This document shows positions 36,956 through 49,525 of a stretch of 64,000 nt of DNA, in pieces; the first letter of the stretch is position 1; each line of letters opens with the position of its first letter. Under the pieces are notes generated by a model. It worked only from the letters and a program-made list of their open reading frames with translations. It was not told the origin of the DNA and made no database searches. The DNA is taken from the NCBI RefSeq assembly GCF_027595985.1, contig NC_073303.1:25720565-25784564 (forward strand), in the 5' to 3' direction. A program made the translations under genes and the position numbers. Source of the DNA: Sorex araneus. Its lineage: Eukaryota > Chordata > Mammalia > Eulipotyphla > Soricidae.

Positions 36956-37057
36956 TCAGGGGGGCAGGCGCCGGAGGGCAGCCTGCAGGGACTTCCTCAG
37001 GAAAGTGGTGTGGGGCTCAAGGGCGGTGGCCAGGCCCAGCCTCTGCGTCTTGGTGAT
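36956..37057 (-). CDS. FANCE: FANCE exon 10: residues 512-544 and stop
   Basis: [20 protein letters not shown] to LRRLPP, TGA at 36958-36956. Acceptor ttcttgaccccag; a SINE begins 25 nt into the intron. Confidence 0.96.
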   Translation of the reverse strand: MTKTQRLGLATALEPHTTFLRKSLQAALRRLPP

Positions 37058-38976
37058 CTGGGGTCAAGAAGAGCGAGTCAGGGGGCTGGAGCGATACCAT
37101 AGCGGGTAGGGCGTTTACCTTGCACGCAGCCGACCCGGGTTCAAATCCCAGCATCCCATATGGTCCCCTGAGCACCGCCAGGAGTGATTCCTGAGTGCAG
37201 AGCCAGGAGTGACCCCTGTGCATCGCCAGGTGTGACCCAAAAACCAAAAAAAAAAAAAAAAAAAGAAGAAGAGTGAGTCAGCCCTCTGCACCTGGTCCCC
37301 TCTGTTCATTCTGACTTCTGAGTCACCCCTGGCAGTGCTCAGGGTTTACTCCTGACCATATGGGATGCCGGGGATTGAACCTGGCTCAGGCTTGTGCAAG
37401 GCAAGCGCCCAGCCTGCTGTGCTATCACTCAGGCCTATTCCTGTTACCAACAGGGGGACAATTTTTGCCTGCCTGCTATGTGGCTTCATTTCATATCATC
37501 TTTACAACCCTCCCATTTCACAGAGGAGAAAAACTGAGAAATAGAGAGAGATACTACTGTGGCCCCACCTCCCTTATAGTCCACACTTCCTGTTTGTTTG
37601 TTTGTTTTTTTAAGAAATCTGAATTTTTATTGGGGGGTGTCACACCTGAAGATGCACAGGACTTACTCCTGGATCTGCACTTAGGGATTACTCCTGGAGG
37701 TGCTAAGGAGACCATATGGGATGCTGGGAATCAAACCCAGGCCGGCCACGTGCAAGGCAAACACCCTACTATTGCTCCAGCTCCGAAATCTAGACTTTTA
37801 TGATGATGATGATGATGATGATATTTGGCAGAGTCTCTTGCCCACATGATATTTCGGACACACCAGGCAGTGGTCTGGGATCACTCCTGGCAGGGCTCAG
37901 GGGATAATCCGGGGTGCTGGGGATTGAACTGGGGTCGGCCGCGTGCAAGGCAAACGCCCTACCCGCTGTGCTATCGCTCCAGCCCCTCGCGCACTTTCTC
38001 TTGGCGGCTGCCCCCTCCTGACGGGTGCACCTGAATCTTCACTGCACTCGCCAACTGCGGACAGGACCAGATCTCTCTGGCCGGCTTCCGGGGTCTCTAG
38101 CGCCCCCAGAAGCTCCCCGAGAAGGGGCCTCTGTCCCTGTTCCCATTGTTTCTGGGAGAATCCCGGGCATGTTTGTGTCCCTGTTTTTCCAGTATCCAGG
38201 GGCAAACCCAAGGCCCCTTACCTGCGAGGCGCGTGTCTCTCCCAGAGCTGTCCCCCTGCCCAGGACCCCTGACTTGCAGCAAATCACCACGTGGCCTTGC
38301 ATGTCCCAGGAAATGGTAAAAATCAACGGCCCTGGGCCAGAGAGAGACAGTCCAGGGGAAAGGTGCTCGCTTCGCGGGAGGCCAAGGCTGGCTTGGTCCC
38401 CAGCACCACGCAGGGTCCCCTGAGCACCGCCAGGAGTGAACCCCGGGCAGCGAGCCAGGAGTAGCCCCTGAGTGTCACGGGGTGTGGCCCAAACACCCTT
38501 TATCAAATAGACACAATCCCGGAGACTGGGGAGAGAGTTCACGATTGGGGAGAGAAATCAGGGCGTCAGCGAGAGCTCGGAGATTGGCTCCGGGGCACTG
38601 CAGAGCGAAAGACAGAGAGAGTGAAGGGGAGGCAGAAAGACTGCACAGGCGACAAGGCGCTTGGCTCAGTCCCGAGGACTGAGGGCCCCGGCCCAGCCAG
38701 GAGTGACCCTCCGACACAGCGTGAGCAGCCCCGGTACTACACTACCTCTCCAGATATCCTCCCCCCGCAACACACATTTGGGGGGCCACAGCCAGCAGTG
38801 CTCAGCGCTTACTCCCGGCTGTGCTCAGGGATCACGCCTGGCAGGCTTGAGGTGTTGCCGTATGGGGTGCCGGGGATCAAACCCAGTCAGCTGCAAGCCA
38901 GGCCAGGGATCAAACCCGGTCAGCCACATGCCAGGCCAGCGCCTACCCGTATCTCTCTCTGGCCCAACACCCCCCC

Positions 38977-39030
<54 letters not shown>

Positions 39031-42000
39031 TTGGCTTTTTTGGGTCACACCCGGCAATGCACAGGGGTTACTCCTGGCTCTGCACTCAGGAATTACCCCT
39101 GGCGGTGCTCAGGGGACCATATGGGATGCTGGGAATCGAACCCGGGTCGGCCGCGTGCAAGGCAAACGCCCTACCCACTGTGCTAGCTCTCCAGCCCCCA
39201 CCCCTTTTTTTAAGATGCTGCCAGGGGGGCCTGGGAAGAGGGCTCAGAGGGCTGCAGGGAAGGAGCCCCGAGGACAGCTGTGACGGGCCAACCAACACAC
39301 ACCAGATACTCCCTCCACCGTCTCACGACTTGCGGACAAACTAACTTCTCCGAGCCTCGGTTTCCCACTGCAGAGAAGGGAGCCGGCAACAGGCTCTCAG
39401 AGGCGACGGGCGTGGAGTAAACCAGGGCAGGGGCTGGCAGGGGTGCAGAGGAGGCCAGTGGAGCCCCCACACAGTAGCTCTCTGACCTTGTTTCCCCCCC
39501 CCCCCCCGCCCCTGCTCTGTGCACGCTCCTGTTTAAGCCCAGTGGAGAACCCGGAGTCTCTGTGGATCCACGGCATCCACGGCCTGTGCCGGGGGTCTCC
39601 CTCCCCCCTACTCAGCCCTTCCCAATTCTCAACTGCAGGGCCAGACAGACTCAGTACAGCAGGCAGGGGGGCACTTGTCTCGCACGGGGCTAACCCAGAC
39701 TCGATCTCCGGCATCCCATAGGGTCCCCCAGTGCTGCCAGGAATGAGCCCTGAGGGCGGGCAGAGTCAGGAGTAAGCCCTGAGGGGGCTGGAGTGATAGC
39801 ACAGCGGGTAGGGCATTTGCCTTGCATGTGGCCGACCCAGGTTCAATCCCAGGCATCCCATAAGGTCCCGCAAGCATGGCCAGGAGTAACTCCTGAGTGT
39901 AGAGCCTGGAGTAACCCCTGAGCATTGCTGGGTGTGACCCAAAAAACAAAAAACAAAAAAACAAACAAAAGGAGTAAGAAGCCCTGAGCACCGCAGGGTA
40001 TATCCCCTTGTCCCCAAATAAAGACCAATTCCAGGGCTGGAGAAATCGTAGAGTGGGTAGGGTGTTTGCCTTGCAGGCAGCCGACCCATGTTTGATCTCC
40101 GACATCCCTTATGGTCCCCTGAGCACCGCCAGGAGTGGTTCCTGAGTGCAGAGCTAGAAATAAACCCTGAGCACTGCCAGGTATGGCCTGAAAAGCCAAA
40201 AACAAAAGCACCCCAAAACCAAAAAAAAAAAAAAAACCCAAACCCAAAACATAAAAAAAAACAACCAATTTCCAACTGCAAGGGACGGGCGGCTGCCCCT
40301 CCCCCACCACCCAGAGTCCCGTGTGACCCTCTCCTTGGCCGCCTTGCCAATCATCTTTGGGCTGGGAGAGCAGGCACAGGCTGCAGTGCTCAGAGGTTGC
40401 TCCTGGCCGTGCCCAGGAATGCCTCCTGGTGGTGCGCGGGGACCGAACCCGGGTGCGAGGGAAACACCCTCCCCGCGGTACTACACTACGGCCCCCGTCT
40501 GCGTAATCGTCTGTCTCCTCTCACTCGCTGCGTGCCGAGGCCGGGCTCCGAGTCAGGCACCCCCAGCTCCTCCACGGCCCCGGCCCCGGGGCACAGAGGC
40601 CGACGCAGCTGTTGGGGTCCCGCCCACACTCACGCTGGCCTGGTACTTGGTCATCACCAGGAGCAGGAGCTTGGCGTAGGCCAGGGACGCGGCGGCCGCC
40701 GGGCCCTCTTTGCAGAGCCTCTCCATCAGGGCACGGAACTTCTCGGCGGTCATCTCCACCTGCGCACAGTGGGGGACGAGGCGGTAACCCGGGAGGGGCC
40801 TGTGGTCCTCTGCGGGCCCCCAGACCCCCACCCTGGACTCCATTCCTGACGCCACCAGCTTGGGACTGGAGGGGCCCGCGAGAGTCACTTATCCGAGCTC
40901 AGCCTCGGGTGCCCTGTCTGTGAAAGGGGCCTCTCGACCTCTAACCCTGAGGACCCAGGGAATTCAATGCCGGGCGGGGAGAGGGGATAGCAGGCTGGCC
41001 CGGGTCCGGGTGGCAGCCGTGCACGGTGTCCCAAGCGCCACCGGCTGTGGCCCTGGAGGCTCCGGCACCGCCAAGCGAGCAGCTCTGTCTCCTCGGGTCC
41101 TTGTGAGGAACCTCGCCCAGCTGGCCAGGGGTCCCCAGAGGGTGGCGGGGGGGAGGCCTGAACTCCTGAGCATTAGCCCAAGGTGAGGGGCAAAAAGCCT
41201 GGATTATCCCCCCGGACCCTGCAAAGGCTCGAGAGAGGACAACGATCCCCGCCCAGCTGGCACGGGGCAGGGCGCACGCACAGAAGGGCAAGCAGTCTCA
41301 AAGGCCGCATGGCCCGGTGACAGCCACCCCTCATAGCAGCGCCAGCAGGGCCAGAGGGCCCAGAAGGCCGCACTCGACCCCTGGTGCAGGGCCCCACGCT
41401 CCGAGCACCAGCGGCCATGGCCCCCCAGAGCACATAAGCAATGTTTCCACATCGTGCACCGGGCACGGGGACCTGAGTCTCTTTGTCACCTGTCTGCTGC
41501 GGTGGGCACAGCTCCAAAGCCCCCTCTGCAGATGAGGGGCCTTGAGGCATGAGGAGGTCAGTGAAGCAGAACTTAAGGTCCTGAGAGTGGAAATTGCCAG
41601 AACAAGTCAGAGATGTGGCTTGACAGGACACGTGTCACACGAGTGAGGCCCCTACTCCACGCACATAACCAAAAAAAATCGGAATCGAGGGACAGCACAC
41701 TTATGGGGCGGGGGTGGGAGGAATGCGCCTGGAGGTGCCGGGGGTGATGCAGAGCCGGGGACTGAGCCCGCTGGGCCGTCTCAGCTCTTCAGCCCATTCC
41801 CCTGGGCCGGGAAAGGCGCCCTGACCCCCGTGTCCTTGTCAGAGCCTCTCTGGGAGGGGCCCCGGCCGAGAACGTCGGGCCCTGCAGAAGGGGACTCTCG
41901 GGGAGGGAACAGGGAACAGGACCCTTCTCCCTCCTGCCTTGCACGCGTTCACAGCGGCAGCCGCAGGAACCTTCCAGGGACCTCGGAAAAGGACAGGATG

Positions 42001-43415
42001 ACACCCTTGCCAGAGTGGTCCCCCTCACAGCTGGCAAGGGTGGCCTTGGGCTCTGCAGGCAGCCGGCACTGCCCCCAGCCCTTGCTCCCCCACCCCCGCC
42101 TGCCCCGGGCCCTTCCCACGCCTAGGCCCGCTCACCTGCCGCTCCAGGAGCGCCTGCAGCACCGGGAAAGTCCCCTCCTGCCAGGGCTGCTCCAGAATCG
42201 GGCTGCAAGGCACAGGCGCCGTAAGGAAAGCCCCGTCTCCCCCCATCCAGACCTGGGCGGCCCTGCTCCTGCCTCCCCTGCAACCCTCTGGAGACGGTGA
42301 CGGGAGAAGAAGCCGCCTCTGCTGGCTCCGTGCTCGGGCGGCCCAGCCAGCCTGCTGCTGCTGCCCCAGGAGGGACGCCCGGGAGAGGCGCGAAGGCCCC
42401 CTGGGAGCTCCTCAGGGACAGACGGGGCCTGGGAGGGGCCGGAGCAATGGTGACCCGGGCGACCTGGTTCCATCCCCAGTGCCCAGTACCTCGGTCCCAA
42501 GCCCTCCAGGAGTGATTGCTGAGTGCAGAGCCAGGGCCCAGCCCGAGCACTGCCAGGTGCGGCCTCAAACCAGAACAAAATGAAGCGAAACGCCCTGCAG
42601 AGGCCAGTCAACGTGACCAATCTGGAATAAACAGGCACTATCACGCGTGGACCTGGGAAAACCCTAGAGTGAAGAGTCTCCAGGTTTTCTGGTTTTTTGT
42701 TTATTTTTTTTTGGGGGGGTGCACACCTAGCAATGCTCAGGGGTTACTCCTGGCTCTGCACTCAGGAATTACTCCTGGCGGTGCTCGGGGGACCATATGG
42801 GATGCTGGGAATCGAACCCGGGTCGGCCGCATGCAAGGCAAATGCCCTCCCCGCTGTGCTATCGCTCCAGTCCGGAACTTTCTAAGACGAGGCTGAGCTC
42901 TGACGCCCTGTCTGTGCTCTAACCCACCGTGCCACGCCGTTAGACTCGAGAGTGGAGGCTGCGGCCTCCTGAGGGTCGCGCAGGTGCCTGTGCACTCCCC
43001 CACACGGGCAGGCGGTACTGGGTGCGGGAAGGGAACGCGGGGACACCCGGGACCGGCAACGGAGACGGTGTGGCGGTGGTGCCCGAGCGTCTGTCACACG
43101 CCTCGGGGACGGACACTCACTCCAGCAACAGCAGCTGCGCGTCGGGCTCCAGCGCCGGGTCCTTCATCAGGCAGCACAGCAGTTCCGTCTGGGCTGCGCG
43201 TGAGTGGGGGCGAACAGAGAGAAGCCTGGGGGTGCGTCCCCCAAGCGGAGGGGCGAGAGGAACGATACCCACTCTTAGAGGAAGGGGGGCTTGGTCCTCT
43301 GGCTTTTCTCCTCTCCCTTGCCAGGGACCACAGCCTGTGGGTTATCAGGATCACCTCAGCACATGTGCGCGTGTGCGTGTGGGGGTTATCAGGATCACCT
43401 CAGCACATGTGTGCA

Positions 43416-43446
<31 letters not shown>

Positions 43447-43904
43447 GTTATCAGGATCACCCCAGCACATGTGTGCATGTGTGTGTGAGGGTTATCAGGA
43501 TCACCTCAGCACATGTGTGCGTGTGTGCGTGTGTGTGTGTGTGGGTTATCAGGATCACCTCAGCACGTGTGTGCGCGTGTGCGTGTGGGGGTTATCAGGA
43601 TCACCTCAGCACGTGTGTGCGCATGTGAGTGTGGGGGGGCTATCAGGATCACCTCAGCACATGTGTGCACGTACGTGTGTTATCAGAATCACCTCAGCAC
43701 GCATGTGTGCATATGTGCGTGTGTGTGGGGGGGGTTAATCAGGATCACCTCAGTGCACACGCATGTGTATGTGTGTGCGTGCATGTGGGGGGGAGGGGGT
43801 TATCAGGATCACCTCAGTGTGCGTGCGTGTGTGCATGTGTGTGCGCATGTGCATGTGTGCCTATGGAGGTTATCAGGATCACCTCAGTGCGCACGTGTGT
43901 GTGT

Positions 43905-43954
<50 letters not shown>

Positions 43955-46900
43955 CCTTGGGCCTACAGCTCAGTCCTGCTCCCCTGTCCTGGGTATCTTG
44001 AAGCCACTGGGCCATATCCCAGATATTCCAGGCCCTTTCTTTCCGGGGACTCCTAAGAACCAGGCAGGATAGCTCAGAGTAGGAGGAGGCACTGGGGTTT
44101 GAACCCAAGACCTAGCGCTTTCCACGCAAGCACAGGGCCCCAGCACTCAGTGACTTCTGTGACGTCACTCATGGGGCAGGGAACGGGGAGGGTGGCAGGG
44201 GGCCCGGCTAGGTCCCAGAATTACCAGGTCCTGAGGCCTGGAGCACAGGGCCGAGGAGGGTTCTGCAGACGGAGTGGGGGTACTTGGCACAGAAGGAGGT
44301 CAGGGCAGTTGTGAGCAGGCGAGAAGCTGAGGAAGTGAGGGCGAGGATCTAGAGGCAAGGGAAAGTAGCATTCACCCACTCAGTCATTCGTCTGACCCCC
44401 TTCCTTCTGGGTTGAGGTAGAGCGACCCCTGGCGGTGCTGAGGGATTACTGCAGGCTCTGTGCTCAGGGCTTACTCCTGGGGGTGCTCAGGGGATGAAAG
44501 GCAGTGCCAGGGACGGAAGCAGGGGCAAGTCTGTATGCCCCCCATGCCCCAAGCACCTTCCCTCTGACAAGCGTTTAGCAGATGTCGATTCAGAGGGGAG
44601 GGATGCAAAGTGGGGAAAAGGACTAAGTTCTTTTCGCTAGCACTCCCATGAAGCACCTATGGGAGGAAAGGAGGACCGAGCTCTCCTCCCTAGCCCCCGG
44701 GGTCGCTCAGGGTCCCTTGATCATCCCGGAAGAGCGAAGGCCTGCAAGGCTGAGGAGCCTCTCTACCCACCGCTGGGAGGCCCCGAGCCCCCCCACCGTG
44801 TCCCCACCACTCCCCGTGCCTGCCCAGCCCCCTTACCCGGTCCAGAAAGAGGCTCCTGGCCAGCACGGTGGCGTTGCTGAGGCTCAGGCCCGGGGACAGG
44901 GCCAGCAGCCAGGTGCACAGCCGCAGTAGCTCGGTGTCCGGCAGCTGAGTGACCCGGAGCTGTGCACACAACAGGGACACCTGCCCCGCAGGCGGGCACT
45001 CAGCTCGGGCAGCAGCAGGACCCCACCAGGACCCGGGACAGCCACCCCCGGGGAGGGAGCAGAGCGCAGGGAAAGCCACTTCCCGCCACATCCCCCCCTC
45101 CCACCTGCGAGACCCTGCAGGGCCTCACCTGGGCAGGGCCGCACTCATGCAGAAGCTGCAGCTCCGCTGGGGGGGCGCCCTCCAGCCCCTGGAGAGGAGA
45201 ACCCCACCTGAGGGCTGAGCTTCCATTCAATGACAGCCCCGGAGAAAGCCTCGGGGACGGAGGGGCAGGAGGGGAGGAGGGGAGGGCGCCCCCAAGAGGA
45301 GGTGAGGGCAATACAGGGAGGAGGTGAGGGTGTCACTGAGAGGTGAGGGCGCCACCCGGAGGAATAGGCGGGAGTAGCCAGCAGGAGTGCCAGGACTAAG
45401 GAAAGAATTCCCCCCACCCGACCCCCGACGTGGGTCTGGGGTCCCCTCCACTCCCACCCCGTGTGCCCGGGCAGTACGCCTCCCTGCCCGCCTCCCTGCC
45501 CGGGGCTTCCCTGGGTGTGGTGGCTGCGGAGGGGCAGCGGCCGGAGAAGGGAGAAGGACTCTGGCGGGGAGGGGACACCTGACCTCCTGGAAGCTCTTCA
45601 GCAGCTGCTGCAGCCTGGGGACCTGGTCCTGCCAAGGAGAAGCCGGTCACCGCCGAGCCCGGCCGGGGCCCCCTCCTCTGAGAAGGCCCAGGTCAGACAG
45701 CGCAAGCAAGCCGCGGTCACAAAGCCACGCACGGCGGCCAGGGGCTCGCCTTGAACACGGCCGACCCACATGCAAACACATGCGGGCAAGTGCAGAGCCA
45801 GGAGTAACCCCCGAGCACTGCTGGCTGTGGCCGGAGAAACCAAACAAACAAATAAAAGAAAAGGAAGCGGGGCTGGAGCGATAGCACAGCGGGTAGGGCA
45901 GCACAGTGGGTATAGCGGGTAGGGCAGCACAGTGGGTAGGGTGTTTGCCTTGCACGCGGCCGACCGGGGTTCGATTCCCAGCATCCCATATGGTCCCCTG
46001 AGCACGGCCAGGGGTAATTCCTGAGTGCAGAGCCAGGAGTGACCCCTGAGCATTGCTGGATGTGACCCAAAAAGCAAAAAAAAAAAAAAAAAAGAACAGG
46101 AAGCCTGTCCCTTGAAGGAACTCAAGCCAGGGGGCTGGAGAGCGCCCATCTCCGTTCTCAGGGAAGAACTCTGACCCAGCCCCCCGCACCGCACCGCACC
46201 TGGTGCCCTGAGCACGGCCAGAAGCCAGCTGGTGGGGGTGGGGGGGTGGACACGACTCAGGCTGGGGCCACAGCGGCAGCTTTTAGGCTGGACACAGGCT
46301 TCGCGTGGAGGAGGTCCAGGTTCGAGCCTTAGCCCTGCCAGCAGTGATCCCTGAACACAGATCTGGGAGTAGTCCCTGAGCACTGCCAAGTGTGGCCTAA
46401 AAAACAAAGGATGGGGGGAAAAATCTGACTCGGGCTGGGGCTGGAGACAGAGCCCTTGGCCTGCACGCCGGGACCACAGAGCACAGAAAACCACAGAGCA
46501 CGCAAGGACAGAGAAATGAAGCAGTCCTGCAGGAGCCCCCCCACACCGCAGAGCCCCAAGGGGCGGGGAGGGCCAGAGGCACCGGCATCTCCCCCCTGCT
46601 CCCCCTTAAAGATCATTAGTCGGGGCTGGAGCGATAGCACAGGGGGTAGGGTGTTTGCCTTGCACGCAGCCGACCCAGGTTCGAAACCCAGCATCCTGTA
46701 TGGTCCCCTGAGCACCGCCAGGGGTGACTCCTGAGTGCAGAGCCAGGAGTAACCCCTGTGCCTCGCCGGGTGGGACCCAAAAAGCAAAAAAAAAAACCCA
46801 AAAAACAAAAACAAAAAAAACAAAGATCATTAGCCACAGGGGCCGGAGATAGGACTGCGGGTCGGGCTCCTGCCTTGCATGCAGCTGGTCCCAGTGAGAT

Positions 46901-49478
46901 CCCTCCTCGTGGCGCCCTGGGCCAGGCTGAGCCCTGAGCACAGGCTCGGGAGTAAGAGCCAAGCACTGCAGAGTGTGGGTCCCCCAAAAGACAAAGGCCA
47001 CCCGCGGGCCAGGAGTGACGGCACAGAGACCGGGAACCGTGCCTTGCGTGCAGCCAAGGGGTCCCTCAAGCCCACCAGGAGTGAGCCCTGAGGACAGCCG
47101 GGTGTGACCAAACCCCCACCCCACCCCCCAAGAAAAAAAATCGCCAGCCCCAGGGCTCCACTTCCAGCCCCGGCCCCACCGCCCCCAAGAGGCTGCAGAC
47201 GTGGCCCCTCAGGAAGCCTGTTTGCCCCCCTCCGTGGGTGACAGATGTCCAAGCTGGGAAAGAACATCCCAGCTGGCTTTCGCCCCGAGACTGCCCCTCT
47301 GGCCCACCCCCGCCTCCTCACCCCTGTACCTGGAGTGCTTTGGGCAACGCCACACTCTCTGCCTGGGCCTCCTCGGCGTCCTGTAGCTTCTGGGCAGCCT
47401 CTGCGGGCTCCGGCCCCCCAAGGGGCTGGCTCCTGGCGGCCGGGGAGTCGGAGGGTCCAGGTTCTGGACTCGGCTCTGCAGGAGTGACTTCTCTCTCCGC
47501 GCTCCCCGAACCTCGAAACCTCTTGGGAGCCCTCTCCCCGCCAGGGCTGGCCGGCTCCTCCGGCTGCTTCCTGCGTGCAGGCTGCTGGGAGTCCAGCCCG
47601 GCGCCTGGCGTCTCCTCCGGGTCTGGGGTCCGAGGCGGCGCCTTCAGCCCCCTGCCCCCCTGCCCCAGCCGCCTACACAGGCTGCGCAGCTGGGTCTGGC
47701 AGGCCGCAGACAGTGGGGACACGGCGGGCGGAGGGGAGGAGGAGGAGGAGGAGGAGGAGGAGGAGGAGGAGGAGGAGGAGGAGGAGGAGGAGGAGGAGGA
47801 GGCAGCCCCTAGGTCCCTCTGCATCAAGTGGCCGAGGGCCTGGAGCCAGCCGTCGGGGACAGCTGCGGGGCTCGCGTCCTGCCGGGCAATTTGCAGCAGC
47901 GCGTGGAGCTGGCGCTGGGGCAGCGCGGGGTGGACGGCCATGAGCAGGGTCAGCAGGTTTGTCCGGCAGAATCCGGGCAACTGCAGCAGCAGCGGCTTCC
48001 TGGGCAGCGGGTGGGGGGGCGGGGAGAGGAGGGTCAGTGGCCTGCGAGGGTGCAAGGGCAGGTGGCGTCTGACCCGGGGCCCGAGAGGCTAAGCAGGAAT
48101 CCGTCAGCGAGTCCATGGTGCGTCTGCTCTTCCCAGACCCTTCAGCTCAGACCCTCACCCCCCCGATCCCACTCTGCACAGACTCACGCTGGGTTCTACT
48201 TTTTTTTTTTTATAATTTGGGGGTGGGGGGCACAGGGTTGAGTTGGCAGTGCTAAGGGGTCCCTCCTAGCAGTGCTTTGGGGACCATAGGTGGTGCTGGG
48301 GGATCAGTCACCTACAAGGCAAGTGCCGTAGCACCTGTATCGCCCTGGTCACAGGCTTATCTGACGTTTTCCAAACTTTGAGTACCAACAGTATCTCCAG
48401 GGCCGGAGCGCAAGAACAGGAGGCACGGTGTGTGCCAGGCATGCGGTGGGCCCGCTTGATTCCCGGCACCTCAGTTGGCTCAGCAAGCACCTCCAGGGGC
48501 ACAGAGCTAGGGGTAGCCCTGGAGCACTGTGGGATGTGGCCCAACCCCTCCCCCCCCCAAAAAAAAAACCCTCTATATACTCCAAGATGCTGTGCAAACC
48601 TTAGTCTACGGGCCTGTACTCCCTTGGGAACTGTGACCCCCTGGCCCAGCTCTGGTGCTCCTTTCACCAGCCTGCTGTGTTTCTAGGGGGCCGTGAGTCC
48701 TTCCTGTCATTTTCCTGAGGGGGGGCAATCTGGGGCCTGGTGCACAGCAGAGACACAGGGTCCGGCTGAGAACCGGCCGCTCTTCCCCCCGCACGGCCCT
48801 GCGTGTCCATGTCTCACACAAGGGAGCCCTGGGAAGTAAGAGCCAGGACGCAGGTGGGCTGCTGGGGGCGTGTTGTGGCATCCGTGAGGCTGGCGAGGCT
48901 GTGACGGGAGGCCTGCGGGCACGGCCGCCCCCTGCCCGGACCCATCGCCCTCTCTCTCCTGGGCCTGACGGTGACACTGTTGGCCATCACACACGGAGGC
49001 CAGGGGAAGTCAGAGGAATGAAACAGTAACTCTTACTTCTGGTGGAAAACAAACAGCAGGAGAGAAAACTAGAGTAAAGGTTTTTTTTACAAAAGGTCAC
49101 TTTGGGGGGCTGGAGTGATAGCACAGCGGGTAGGGCATTTGCTTTGCACGCGAATCAACCCTGGTTCGATTCCCAGCATCCCATATGGTCCCCCGAGCAC
49201 CACCAGGGGTAATTCCTGAGTGCAGAGCCAGGAGCAACCCCTGTGCATCGCCAGGTGTGACCCAAAAAGCAAAAAAAAAAAAAAAAAAGAGTATAAAATA
49301 AAGCGCTAGAGAGATAGTACAGCAGATAAGGCATTTGCCTTGCATGCAGACAGCCGGGGTTTAATCCCAGGCATCCTGTATGGTCCCAGGCTGAGCACCA
49401 ACAGGAGTGATTCCTGAATGCAGAGCCAGGAATAACCCCTGAGCACTGACAACTGACAGGTGTTATCCAAAAAGCAAA

Positions 49479-49525
<47 letters not shown>

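Larger units (their letters stand above)
37058..40633 (-). mobile_element. FANCE intron 9: SINE-rich
   Basis: Besides 37082-37265 and the nested copy at 39784: 37318-37438 (-), 37631-37784 (-, flanked by gaaatctgaatttttat-like direct repeats), 37845-37986 (-), 38330-38500 (+), 38778-38970 (-), 39031-39200 (-, next to a (TTA)n), 39640-40015 (+, split), 40034-40250 (+), 40355-40497 (-). MIR-like traces at 37470-37550 and 39300-39390. Confidence 0.85.
45189..47329 (-). mobile_element. FANCE introns 2 and 3: SINE-rich
   Basis: Plus-strand copies at 45733-45866 (decayed), 45869-46094 (with head expansion), 46265-46415, 46620-46821, 46838-47000 and 47007-47145. Intron 3 (45189-45583) holds short GA/GGA-rich tandem sequence at 45255-45365 and no SINE. 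Confidence 0.85.
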
